Assembly: GCA_016218805.1 (NCBI GenBank)
Contig: JACRCW010000042.1
Span: 44,104 to 108,103, forward strand
Length of the DNA stretch: 64,000 bases
Source of the DNA: Deltaproteobacteria bacterium
Lineage (GTDB): Bacteria > Myxococcota > JACRCW01
Direction of reading: 5' to 3'
The stretch's first letter is position 1; the number at the start of each line of letters is the position of its first letter. Position numbers and translations under genes: made by a program. Below, in pieces: positions 33,429 to 41,555 of the stretch. A model generated the notes under the pieces. That model saw only the letters and a list, made by a program, of their open reading frames with translations. It ran no database searches and was not told the origin of the DNA.

Positions 33429-35167
33429 TGCCCCACGGAGACTTTCAACGGGATCTCCGCTTCAAACTCCTCGCCCTGGAAGCGCGGGAAGATCCAGCGG
33501 AGCAGCGCCCGGCCCAGGCACTCACCCAGGCGCGTGTTGTTCACCTTGGGGTCAGTAATGGTGACCTTCTTCACCTTGCCCGAAGGCCCGATGAGCACCA
33601 CCGCCTTCACCGTCCCCTTGTACTTCTCGCCCACCTTGGCGGCGTCATTGGCGCACTGGTTGAGACTGGTCTTCTGGTCCCCCACCACCTTCATGAGCTG
33701 TTCTTCAGTCAGTGGCGTGTCCACCTTGGGGCCCTTGTTCTCCTGCCGCGCCTCCACCTTCACGCCGGCGCGCTGGTCCGCCACCACCACCTGCTTGCGG
33801 CCGTCCGTGGTCAGCGCCGCCTTGAGGGTGTTGCTCACCTCCACGTTGCTGACGTCCACGTTGGCCGCGGAGTCACCCCCCTTGCGCTCAAACGTGGCGC
33901 CTCCCGTGTTCCCCGCGGCGGCCGCCAGCGCGTCAGCCAGCGCGGCGTTGTCTCCGGTGGCCGCCAGGTCACCCGGCATGACCGGTTTCTTGGGGCCGCC
34001 CTTGGGCTTCTTGGGCTCCTTGCGCAGGCCCAGGAAGGAAAAGTCCATCCCTTCCTCGTCATCATCCACCACGCGCGTCTTGATGGGCCGCTCCACGTCC
34101 AGGGCGGCAAAACCAATGTCCACCACGCTGGTGACAATGGGGATCTGATAGATGCCCGACGCGTCCAGGTAGATGATCCCGGCCAGCGCCAGCGTCACCG
34201 TGCCGCCCACCGCTGCGTAGATGCGGTGTTTGCGGCTGCGGTTGGCCAGCCCGGCGGCGGCAATGAACATGCGCGTGGACTCGCGCGGCGGTCCCTCCGC
34301 ACCGCCCAGGTCCGGGACGGATCCAAACGGGTCCTTGGGGTCCGGCCCGGTCTGCAGCGGCATGGAACCGGTGGGCGCGCCGTTGGACTGCACCTCTCCC
34401 AGCAGGCCGGCCAGCGGGTCGGAACCGGCGGCGTCGTCCGCGGCGGGGGGCTCGTCCCCGGATGCGGCGGGGGGCTGCGGATCAAAGTCCTCCGGTGCCG
34501 GAACCCCACGCTTGCGGCGCTCCTCCTGCAGGTTGAGGACCTTGGCACCGCCCGGCGGGGGCGGCGGCACCGGCGGCGGGGGCGGCGGCGGGCGGGCCAG
34601 CAGGGGCTTCAACTCCGGGATGTCAGGGAGGCGCTTCCAATCCCCCATGCCGTCACGCCAGCCGTAGGTCTTTTCGTCCGCTTCACCGGCCTGGACCCTG
34701 GCGCGGACGTCCGAAGCCCGCATGGGACCAACCTGCTGCCCCTTGATGGCCAGGTACCACTCCTCCGTTTCCTGCGGCGCGGGGGGCGCCTGCACGGGCT
34801 TGGGCGCCGGTGGGGCGTACGCCGGTGCGGCGGCACTCCGCGGGGCGGCCGCCGCCCGGGCCACGGAACTGCCTGGCCCGGTCTGGGTGCGCTGCGGGGC
34901 GGGACGGGCCGCGGCCTGCGGGGCCGGGGCGGGCGCGGCCGACTGGAAACCGCCTTGCGCGGGTGCGGCCTCGCGCAGGCTGGCCAGCACGGAGGGATCC
35001 AGCGCCACCGCGCGCGTGGCCTCTTCATTGCGCGGCTCTTCCGGCTTGGGCTCGCGCAGGATGATGATGTTCTCGCACTTCTTGCAACGGATCTTGAGGA
35101 CCTTGCCGCGGACCTTCTCGTCGGCGATGGAGTACTTGGTCTCACATTTGTTGCACGAGAACTTCAC
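33425..35167 (-). CDS. AgmX/GltJ-like protein: zinc ribbon, GYF, TM helix, TonB-C-like domain
   Basis: The 580-residue protein starts with an MJ0042-type zinc ribbon (Cys5, Cys8, Cys28, Cys31). A Pro/Ala-rich linker leads to a GYF-type domain (about 132-185, EEWYLAIKGQQVGPM), a polyproline run, one TM helix (about 312-333) and a periplasmic C-terminal TonB-C/AgmX-type domain. This is the order seen in GltJ (AgmX) of the Myxococcus gliding motor, whose cytosolic zinc-ribbon/GYF part contacts motility regulators. Myxobacteria have several such paralogues, so a role in gliding is not certain. GTG 35167 (AGAGG about 6 nt upstream) is preferred over a GTG at 35203, which lacks a ribosome-binding site. 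Confidence 0.85.
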   Translation of the reverse strand: MKFSCNKCETKYSIADEKVRGKVLKIRCKKCENIIILREPKPEEPRNEEATRAVALDPSVLASLREAAPAQGGFQSAAPAPAPQAAARPAPQRTQTGPGSSVARAAAAPRSAAAPAYAPPAPKPVQAPPAPQETEEWYLAIKGQQVGPMRASDVRARVQAGEADEKTYGWRDGMGDWKRLPDIPELKPLLARPPPPPPPVPPPPPGGAKVLNLQEERRKRGVPAPEDFDPQPPAASGDEPPAADDAAGSDPLAGLLGEVQSNGAPTGSMPLQTGPDPKDPFGSVPDLGGAEGPPRESTRMFIAAAGLANRSRKHRIYAAVGGTVTLALAGIIYLDASGIYQIPIVTSVVDIGFAALDVERPIKTRVVDDDEEGMDFSFLGLRKEPKKPKGGPKKPVMPGDLAATGDNAALADALAAAAGNTGGATFERKGGDSAANVDVSNVEVSNTLKAALTTDGRKQVVVADQRAGVKVEARQENKGPKVDTPLTEEQLMKVVGDQKTSLNQCANDAAKVGEKYKGTVKAVVLIGPSGKVKKVTITDPKVNNTRLGECLGRALLRWIFPRFQGEEFEAEIPLKVSVGQ

Positions 35168-35486
35168 GGATGGCCTCTGCCTCGAATCAAGGTCCGGTGT
35201 CACCTTGGAACGACCGGGTGGTGGAATCGATCTCGCACGCGGGTACCGGTCGGTCCGGACCCGGCCCTTGCCATACTAGGCCAACCTCCCACCGCCACGC
35301 ACCCTGCTTGTGCACTGAGCCGCAGTGCGTCACCCGCACCGGACCCCACCGCCCGCGGACCCCGGCCTGCCCACCGTGCGGAGGGTGCCCCGCACCGGGG
35401 GTCTTGTCCGCGCCCCCCGGCCGGATGACAAGGGTGAGCGGGACCCCATCCATGGTGCGCTGCGCATCCATCCGCTTGGAGAACGT
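35168..35486. other. 319-bp divergent intergenic region
   Basis: This region separates the minus-strand GltJ-like gene from the plus-strand peptidase-MA gene and must hold both promoters. It contains a perfect 10-bp palindrome GGTCCGGACC (35252-35261) and several GC hairpins, but no clear -10/-35 pair or sigma-54 site. No gene is seen. Confidence 0.5.
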
Positions 35487-37808
35487 GTGAGGCGGCATGC
35501 GCTCGCCCTGGCCGGCGCGGGGGCGTTTGTTGCCCTGGGACTTGCCTGTCCGTGGCTGCCGGGCGTCACCGTGCCGGGTTACCTGCAGGCGTTGGTGGTG
35601 TCCTGTGCGGCGGGTCTGTTCCTTCCCTGGCCGGCGCTGACTGCCGCGCGGTGGCTGGATGGCCGGACGGCCCTGCCGGGGGCCTGGACCGTGGCGGCCG
35701 GCGCCACCGCGGGGATGTGGCCCGCGCTGTTCAGCTCCGCGGTGGGCGGTTGGTCCGGCACGCTGTGCGAACCGGGGCCGGCCTGGCTGCACGTGCTGCT
35801 GGGCCCCGTGGCCACGGGCGCCGTGGTGGGGGCGGCCGCATGGGCCGTGGCCGGGTGGGTGGCGCCGGGTTGGCGGGGGGCGCTCGCCGTGGCGGGCATG
35901 CTCGGCAGCAGCGTGTGCCACTCGCTGTGGGTGGTCTACGCGGAACCGCAGGTGTTTGCGCTGGACCACGTGTTCGGCCACTTCCGCGGGCCCATCTATG
36001 ACGAGGGAAACGCCGACATGCAGCGCCCGCTGGCGCTGCGGGCCACCAGCCTGGCGTGGGTGGCGTGGCTGTTGGCTGCCGGCATGGTGGGACGGCGCCG
36101 CGCGCGGCGGGCGGACCTGAAGGAGCCTGGGCTGCTGTTCGCCGCGGCCACGTTGGCCTGGTGGGGTACCAGCGCGGCCACTGCGGCCACGGTGCGGCCC
36201 GGGCGCGCGGGCCTCCTGGCGCAGCTCCCGGGCGAACTCCGCACGGCCCACGCCGTCATCCACGCGGACCTGGGACGGTGGCCCCTGGCCGCGCGGCGGC
36301 GCCTGGCGTTGGAGGTAGAGCGCCACATCACTGAAATCACCGCGCTGGCGGAAGTGACCGGGCCGGAGACGGTGGAGGTGTTCCTGTACGCGTCCGCCGA
36401 GGAGAAGCACCGCCTGACCGGCGCCGGTCACACGCTGGTGGCGCGGCCGTGGGCGCGGCAGGTGCACGTGCAGGGCACGTCGCTGCCGGTGGGCGCGCTG
36501 CGGCACGAGCTGGCCCACGTGCTGCTGGCCCCGCTGGGCGGCGGGCCGTTCCGGATTCCCGCGCTGTGGGGCGTGGTGCCCAACGCGCTGCTGGTGGAGG
36601 GCGCGGCCACCGCGCTGGAAGAGGACGAAGGCCGCCTGGGGCTCCACCAGCGGGCGGCGGTGATGGAGCGCATGGGGCGGCTGCCGCGCGTGGAGGCGCT
36701 GGTGTCCCCCACCGGGTTTTTCCGTGAGAGCGGGCCGCGCGCGTACACCGCCGCCGGATCGTTCCTGCGGTTCCTGGTTGAGAAGCACGGGGGCGCAGCG
36801 CTGGCGCGCGTGTACCGGGCGGGGACGCTGCGCACGGAGGGCATCAACGCGGCGGCGCTGGAGGAGGAATGGGTGGCCATGCTGCGGGCCACGGAGGTGC
36901 CCCCACAGGAGGCGGCGCAGGCGCGCCGGGTGTTCCAGCGCGCATCCGTGCTGGACCGCCGCTGCGTGGATGAAGCCCAGGCCCGCTGGCAGCGCGCCGC
37001 AGCGCACGCCGGCAACGGGCGCTGGGATGACGCCACGCGCGAATGGCGGCGCCTGCTGGAGCTGGAGCCCGACAACGACGAGCCCCTGCTGGCGATGGCC
37101 GAGTGGTACGCGCGGACGGGCGAGCCGGAGCGCCGGACGGCCGTGCTGGCCGAGCTGGATGGCCGCCGCCCCGACGATCCGGCCCGGCTGCGGCTGGCGT
37201 TGTTGGCCGCCGAGGAGGCGGTGCAGCACGACGACTGGCCCGCCCTGGCGGATGCGCTGACCCGCGCGGAGCCGCTGGCGGCGGGCACCGCGCAGGAGCG
37301 CCAGGCCACGCTGCTGCGCGCGGCGGCGGACGCTCTGCTGGCGCGCGCCGCGGCGCCGCCGTGTGGGGCGCTGGCCGTGGGGATCCTGCGCTTCATCCTG
37401 GGCGCCGGGCCGGAACGCGCGCGCGCGCGCAGTGACCTGCTGGCCCTGCGCGAAGCCCTGGACGGACTGCCCGCCGACGCCACGTGCGGGTCGCTGCGGG
37501 CGGCGGCGGAATACCTGGTGGGGAGGCAGCTGGTGGCGGACGACCCGGGCCGTGCGCTGCGCGACCTGGACGACGCCACGGCGCACGGCCTGCCGGCACC
37601 CGCGCTGGACCGTGAGGCCCGCCGCCTTCGCGGCGAGGCCCTGGAGAACCGGGCGGACTTCCGCGCTGCCGTGGAGGTCTACGAACAGCTGGGCCGCACC
37701 GCAGCGGACCCCACCCAGCAGCTGGAGGCGCGCCGCCTGCTGGCACGGGCGCGCTTTGCCGCTGCCGGTGGCCTCACACCAGACCCGTCCCCATCGCCAG
37801 CGCAATGA
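35487..37808 (+). CDS. Membrane protein with peptidase-MA-like HExxH domain and TPR-like repeats
   Basis: The 773-residue protein has about seven hydrophobic segments in the first 240 residues. A gluzincin-like domain follows with HELAH near residue 339 and a downstream Glu in LLVEGAATALEE near residue 370, the arrangement of the peptidase MA family. The C-terminal half is Ala/Leu/Arg-rich and helical with TPR-like units (for example around 500-560, WDDATREWRRLLELEPDN). It is probably a membrane-bound zinc peptidase with a protein-binding tail; the substrate is unknown. GTG 35487 is chosen because GGAG lies 5 nt upstream. The last 35 bp overlap the convergent permease gene. Confidence 0.78.
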   Translation: MRRHALALAGAGAFVALGLACPWLPGVTVPGYLQALVVSCAAGLFLPWPALTAARWLDGRTALPGAWTVAAGATAGMWPALFSSAVGGWSGTLCEPGPAWLHVLLGPVATGAVVGAAAWAVAGWVAPGWRGALAVAGMLGSSVCHSLWVVYAEPQVFALDHVFGHFRGPIYDEGNADMQRPLALRATSLAWVAWLLAAGMVGRRRARRADLKEPGLLFAAATLAWWGTSAATAATVRPGRAGLLAQLPGELRTAHAVIHADLGRWPLAARRRLALEVERHITEITALAEVTGPETVEVFLYASAEEKHRLTGAGHTLVARPWARQVHVQGTSLPVGALRHELAHVLLAPLGGGPFRIPALWGVVPNALLVEGAATALEEDEGRLGLHQRAAVMERMGRLPRVEALVSPTGFFRESGPRAYTAAGSFLRFLVEKHGGAALARVYRAGTLRTEGINAAALEEEWVAMLRATEVPPQEAAQARRVFQRASVLDRRCVDEAQARWQRAAAHAGNGRWDDATREWRRLLELEPDNDEPLLAMAEWYARTGEPERRTAVLAELDGRRPDDPARLRLALLAAEEAVQHDDWPALADALTRAEPLAAGTAQERQATLLRAAADALLARAAAPPCGALAVGILRFILGAGPERARARSDLLALREALDGLPADATCGSLRAAAEYLVGRQLVADDPGRALRDLDDATAHGLPAPALDREARRLRGEALENRADFRAAVEVYEQLGRTAADPTQQLEARRLLARARFAAAGGLTPDPSPSPAQ

Positions 37809-38547
37809 CAATGAGCATCACCGCCACGCTGCCCTGCACGGCCCGTAGCGTGACCTTCTTGAGCAACCGGTTGCCGGCCCACGCACCGGCAAACGCTGAC
37901 GCCGTGGCCGCCCCCACCAGCGCCGCGTGAGCCTGCAGGCCCGCGTGGGCCAGGGTCGTGCCGTACACGGCCAACCGGACAACGTCGACCACGCAGGCCA
38001 GCACCACGCCGGTGGCCACCAGCGCCTCCTTCCCCAGCCCCGCGCGGATGAGAAACGCGCTGCGCAGCGCGCCCTGGTGGCCCGTCAGCCCACCCAGGAA
38101 GCCCGCCAGCAGCCCGCCCACCGGGAGAAAGCGCCGGTCAAAGGACAGGTCCCGCAGGGCGGGAACCACCTCAAACGCAGCAAAGAACACCAGCAGCACC
38201 GCCACCACGATCTTCACTGGCGTGACCGCGCACTCGCGCCCCAACGCCGTCCACGTGAACAACGGATCCCAGCCCGCCAGGCTGGACAGCAGCCAAGCCC
38301 CCGCCAGCGCCGCGGGGATGGCGGCGGCGCCAAACGCCAGCACGCTGGCCCGGTCCGCATGCTTCCCCACCAGGACAAGCTTGAAGAGGTTGTTGAGGAA
38401 GTGCACCACCGCCGTCATGGCCACGGCCAGCGGCACGGGGAAGAACAGCGCAAACACCGGCATCAGCAGCGTGCCCAGGCCAAACCCGGAGAAGAACGTC
38501 AGACCTGACGCCAGCACTGCCACCGTGCAGATGAGAAGGTATGACAC
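37774..38547 (-). CDS. TSUP/TauE-SafE-type permease
   Basis: The 257-residue protein has about eight hydrophobic segments. The N-terminal pattern (GLTFFSGFGLGTLLMPVFALFFPVPLAVAMTAVVHFLNNLFK) and the later GFLGGLTGHQGALRSAFL repeat fit the TauE/SafE family of sulfite- or anion-export permeases. Transport of a sulfur anion is the usual suggestion; the substrate is not proven. No sulfur gene is adjacent. Its 3' end overlaps the convergent peptidase-MA gene by 35 bp. Confidence 0.85.
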   Translation of the reverse strand: MSYLLICTVAVLASGLTFFSGFGLGTLLMPVFALFFPVPLAVAMTAVVHFLNNLFKLVLVGKHADRASVLAFGAAAIPAALAGAWLLSSLAGWDPLFTWTALGRECAVTPVKIVVAVLLVFFAAFEVVPALRDLSFDRRFLPVGGLLAGFLGGLTGHQGALRSAFLIRAGLGKEALVATGVVLACVVDVVRLAVYGTTLAHAGLQAHAALVGAATASAFAGAWAGNRLLKKVTLRAVQGSVAVMLIVIALAMGTGLV

Positions 38548-38553
38548 GCCAAC

Positions 38554-39522
38554 TCATTCCGGCTCTGCCAGCGCGATGCCGCGCCCGCCCACGACCCACA
38601 GCCGGCTGTCGTCGCCGCAGTGTACGCCCCACAGCGCTTCCCGCGTCCCGGTGTTGACGTTGGCCCAGCGGCTGCCCTCCAGCACCCACAGCGGGAACCA
38701 CGGCAGCCGCCCCTTCCCCACCACGGCCACGCGCCCATCCGGGGCCGCGCACAGCGCCGTGAACCGGCCGGACAGGCGCATGCCGTCGTCCTCCGTGCGG
38801 GGCGTGGCCACCGTGATGGCGTGGATGCCGTCCTCCGCCAGGACAAACAGGTGCGTGCCCGTGGCCGCCACCCGCAGCGCGCCGGACATGGGCAGGTCCA
38901 CCTGGGCCGACCAGATGCCGTTCACGCGGCGGAACAGCGTCTTCTCTCCGTCCACGCCGTTGCCCGCCCAGTGCGTGCCGTCCGTGCCAATGGCCACCCA
39001 ACTGATCTGGGCCGGGATGCCGGTTTCAAACGCCGCCTTGGCAAAGCTGCCACCCTGCCCCTCCCACAACGTCCCCACCGGGCGCGCCGTCTCCGTGGTG
39101 CGGTGCGCCACCAGCACCAGGCCGTCCCGTGCCGCCAACGCCGTGGGCGCCCAGCCGTCAAACTCCGGGCGGCCCAGGGCATTCACCGGCGGCGGAACGG
39201 TGGCCAGGCTCCCACCCTGCCCGCGCACCAGCGCCCCGTCCAACCACCCGTACAGCCGCCCCGCCTCACCCACCACCAGCCCCTTGACCGGGCGCCGGAT
39301 GTCCCCGCCCGCCGCGTCCAACACGGCAAAGCGACCCACGTCGCGGTCGCCTTCGGCCACGCGGAGGATCTCCCCGTCCGCCGTGCCCGCCCACAGCGCC
39401 CCGTCATGTACCACCGCGGCGCGCAGGTCGTCAGCGGTGGTGCCGGTCTCCAGCAGCACCCACGGCAGCTCACAGGCGGACAGAAGTACGGCGGCCAGCA
39501 GCGCGCCCAGTCGCGTGGTCAT
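38554..39522 (-). CDS. Lipoprotein with beta-propeller-like repeats
   Basis: The 322-residue product has a signal peptide with lipobox L-L-S-A-C near residue 17. The mature part has repeated short strands with G-x-L-W-A-G, G-x-L-Y-G-W, T-H-W-A-G and S-R-L-W-V-V motifs spaced about 40-50 residues apart, as in sensor-type beta propellers. No family is named. Its ATG overlaps the stop of the upstream protease-like gene (ATGA), so the two are expressed together, and a permease gene follows after 6 bp. Confidence 0.78.
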   Translation of the reverse strand: MTTRLGALLAAVLLSACELPWVLLETGTTADDLRAAVVHDGALWAGTADGEILRVAEGDRDVGRFAVLDAAGGDIRRPVKGLVVGEAGRLYGWLDGALVRGQGGSLATVPPPVNALGRPEFDGWAPTALAARDGLVLVAHRTTETARPVGTLWEGQGGSFAKAAFETGIPAQISWVAIGTDGTHWAGNGVDGEKTLFRRVNGIWSAQVDLPMSGALRVAATGTHLFVLAEDGIHAITVATPRTEDDGMRLSGRFTALCAAPDGRVAVVGKGRLPWFPLWVLEGSRWANVNTGTREALWGVHCGDDSRLWVVGGRGIALAEPE

Positions 39523-41444
39523 GGGCTGGCCCCCAGCGGGTCCTGGGCCGGGCCGCCCGGGTCCGTGGTGGGCACCACGTCCGGGGTGCGCGGGCCGTCC
39601 GTCCCCTGTGCCACACCGCGCAGTTCCCAGCCCGGCGTGGGGGTGAAGGGAATGGGCTCCTCCGGCCGGCCCGGCGGCGCCACGCTCCCCTGCGCCAACA
39701 ACCGCTCCCACGGCGGTGCCAGCGCCAACGCGCCCAGCAGGCCCGTGCAGCCCACGGCCAGGCACGGTGCTGCCCCCACCAACCCCAGCGCCAGCGCCGG
39801 CGCCCACGTCCCGCGGTGGCGCAGGTCATTGAGCCCGCCCAGGCCCCACATGAGCCCCACGGTTCCCAGCGGGATCCCCGCCGCCACGGCTACGCCCAGC
39901 ACCACGCCGGCCAGCCCCACCACGCCGGACAGGACCCCCACACCGTGGAGAACAGGCGCCGCGGTGGAGGAGCCGCCGTTGAACCGCACCTCCCGGAAGC
40001 CGCCCGGCGGCGCGTCCCACGTGTCCGTGAGTACGTTGCCCATTTCATCCCGCGCCTGCACCACGTGCGTACCGGGGGTGATCACCACGTGCCCGCGCAG
40101 CGTCCCGTGGCCCCGGCCGTCCAGGTACACCACGTTCACATTGTCGTGCTCCAGGCTCAGCAGCGCGCCCGGGGGCGGCAGGTCCACCGTCCCCACGTCC
40201 AGCTTGCGCCGGTCCTCAATGACAATGGCGCGCCGCACGCGCGCCCCGCCCGGAAAGCGCACTGACAGCACGTGCGCGCCCGGGGCCAGGCCCAGCTCGG
40301 CCACCGGCGTGATGCCCAGCAGCTTGCCGTCCACCCACACCTCACCCCCCACCGGCCGCGTGGCAATGCCCAGCATTCCCTTCAGCTCGCGCAACGGGGC
40401 GCGCAGCGTCGTGGTTTCGCCCGCGCGGATGGTGACGGACTCCCGCAGGGGCTGGAACCCCGGCGCGGCCACCAGCACCGCGTATTGCCCCTGGCCCATG
40501 CACGCCAGCGTCATGGGGCCGCGGCCCACCTCCAGCGTCTCAATGGTCACGGTGGCCTGCGGCGGCAGCTCCACCACGGACAGTGTGCCCAGCGGGATGG
40601 CCGTGCCCAGGCCCATGGCCTGCACGGGTTCGTAGCGTGCGGTGTCCGGGCGGAGCACGCCGCAGGTGCTCCCGTCCTGCCGCACGCGCAGCGTGAAGAT
40701 GTCATGCGGGCGGAAGGACAGCGTCAGGGGGAGCGACGTCTCCGGGACCAGTTCCCCGCCCGCCGTCATGCCGGGCAACCCCGTCACCGTCAGCTGGCGC
40801 GGCGGCAACTGCGCCTTGTTGCGCAGCAGGAAGTCCCGCGCGTCCTCCACCCGCAGCGCGCGCGTCCCGGCAAAGTTGCCCTCCACCGGGCCTTGCGCAA
40901 ATCCCACCACGTCACCCGCCGTGTTGAACACCGGCCCGCCCGCGTTCAATCCGTTCCACGGCACCGCCAGCTTGAGGGCCGGCTGCAGGCCACCCGCCCG
41001 CGGGTTCATGGGCTCCACGGGCCCCAGCGTGGTTACCGCCAGCGAAAACGCCTTGCTGGTCTCATCCAGCGCGACGACGCGGTCATCCATGCGCAGCCCG
41101 GCGGTGACACCCAGCGTGGCGGGGCGGAAGCCCTCGCCGTCAATCTGCAGCAGCGTGAACCAGTCATCCCGCACCACCACGTTGGCGGGGAGCGCGCGCG
41201 GTTCCTCGCCGGGGCCCACGTACAGCGTCACCGTGATCTGGCGCCCTTTGAGGATGGACCGCGTGGACGTCAGCACCAGCCCGTCAGAACTGATCACCAC
41301 GCCGGCGCCGCGCGCCTTTTCGCTCTCCAGGTAGACCACCGCCCGCAGCGGCACGGCGATGCGTTCCTGCGCCGCCACGGGAAGTGCCGCGGACAGGAGC
41401 AGGGCGACGGGAAGTACCGGAGGGGGGAGACGCACGGCGCGCAT
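39519..41444 (-). CDS. Degenerate trypsin-like protein with PEGA-like domains
   Basis: The 641-residue product has a signal peptide (PVALLLSAALPVAAQ). A trypsin/DegP-like domain (about 30-210) lacks catalytic residues: the His region reads LTSTRSIL, where LTxxHV is expected, and the nucleophile region reads GLNAGGPVF, not GNSGGP. PEGA-like beta-repeats follow (about 330-480, GGEVWVDGKLLGITPV), then two or three hydrophobic segments and a Pro-rich tail. It is probably a non-catalytic scaffold or sensor in the envelope. ATG 41444 is used; an ATG at 41516 would add 24 basic residues and neither has a clear ribosome-binding site. It is coupled to the propeller lipoprotein. Confidence 0.75.
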   Translation of the reverse strand: MRAVRLPPPVLPVALLLSAALPVAAQERIAVPLRAVVYLESEKARGAGVVISSDGLVLTSTRSILKGRQITVTLYVGPGEEPRALPANVVVRDDWFTLLQIDGEGFRPATLGVTAGLRMDDRVVALDETSKAFSLAVTTLGPVEPMNPRAGGLQPALKLAVPWNGLNAGGPVFNTAGDVVGFAQGPVEGNFAGTRALRVEDARDFLLRNKAQLPPRQLTVTGLPGMTAGGELVPETSLPLTLSFRPHDIFTLRVRQDGSTCGVLRPDTARYEPVQAMGLGTAIPLGTLSVVELPPQATVTIETLEVGRGPMTLACMGQGQYAVLVAAPGFQPLRESVTIRAGETTTLRAPLRELKGMLGIATRPVGGEVWVDGKLLGITPVAELGLAPGAHVLSVRFPGGARVRRAIVIEDRRKLDVGTVDLPPPGALLSLEHDNVNVVYLDGRGHGTLRGHVVITPGTHVVQARDEMGNVLTDTWDAPPGGFREVRFNGGSSTAAPVLHGVGVLSGVVGLAGVVLGVAVAAGIPLGTVGLMWGLGGLNDLRHRGTWAPALALGLVGAAPCLAVGCTGLLGALALAPPWERLLAQGSVAPPGRPEEPIPFTPTPGWELRGVAQGTDGPRTPDVVPTTDPGGPAQDPLGASP

Positions 41445-41555
41445 CGGTAGCGCACGACGACGCCGTTCGCCAAGGCGGGCGCCGCGACAACGGAGCGCAC
41501 GCCAGCGCACGCCCATCCCCGCGCCCCGGTGGGAAGAGCGCCGGCGGACGCGCCG

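Noticed and set aside
32631..34148. A 505-residue plus-strand open frame over the RluD-type and GltJ-like genes
   Set aside because: It is a shadow of the minus-strand genes, which have conserved motifs and overlapping starts.
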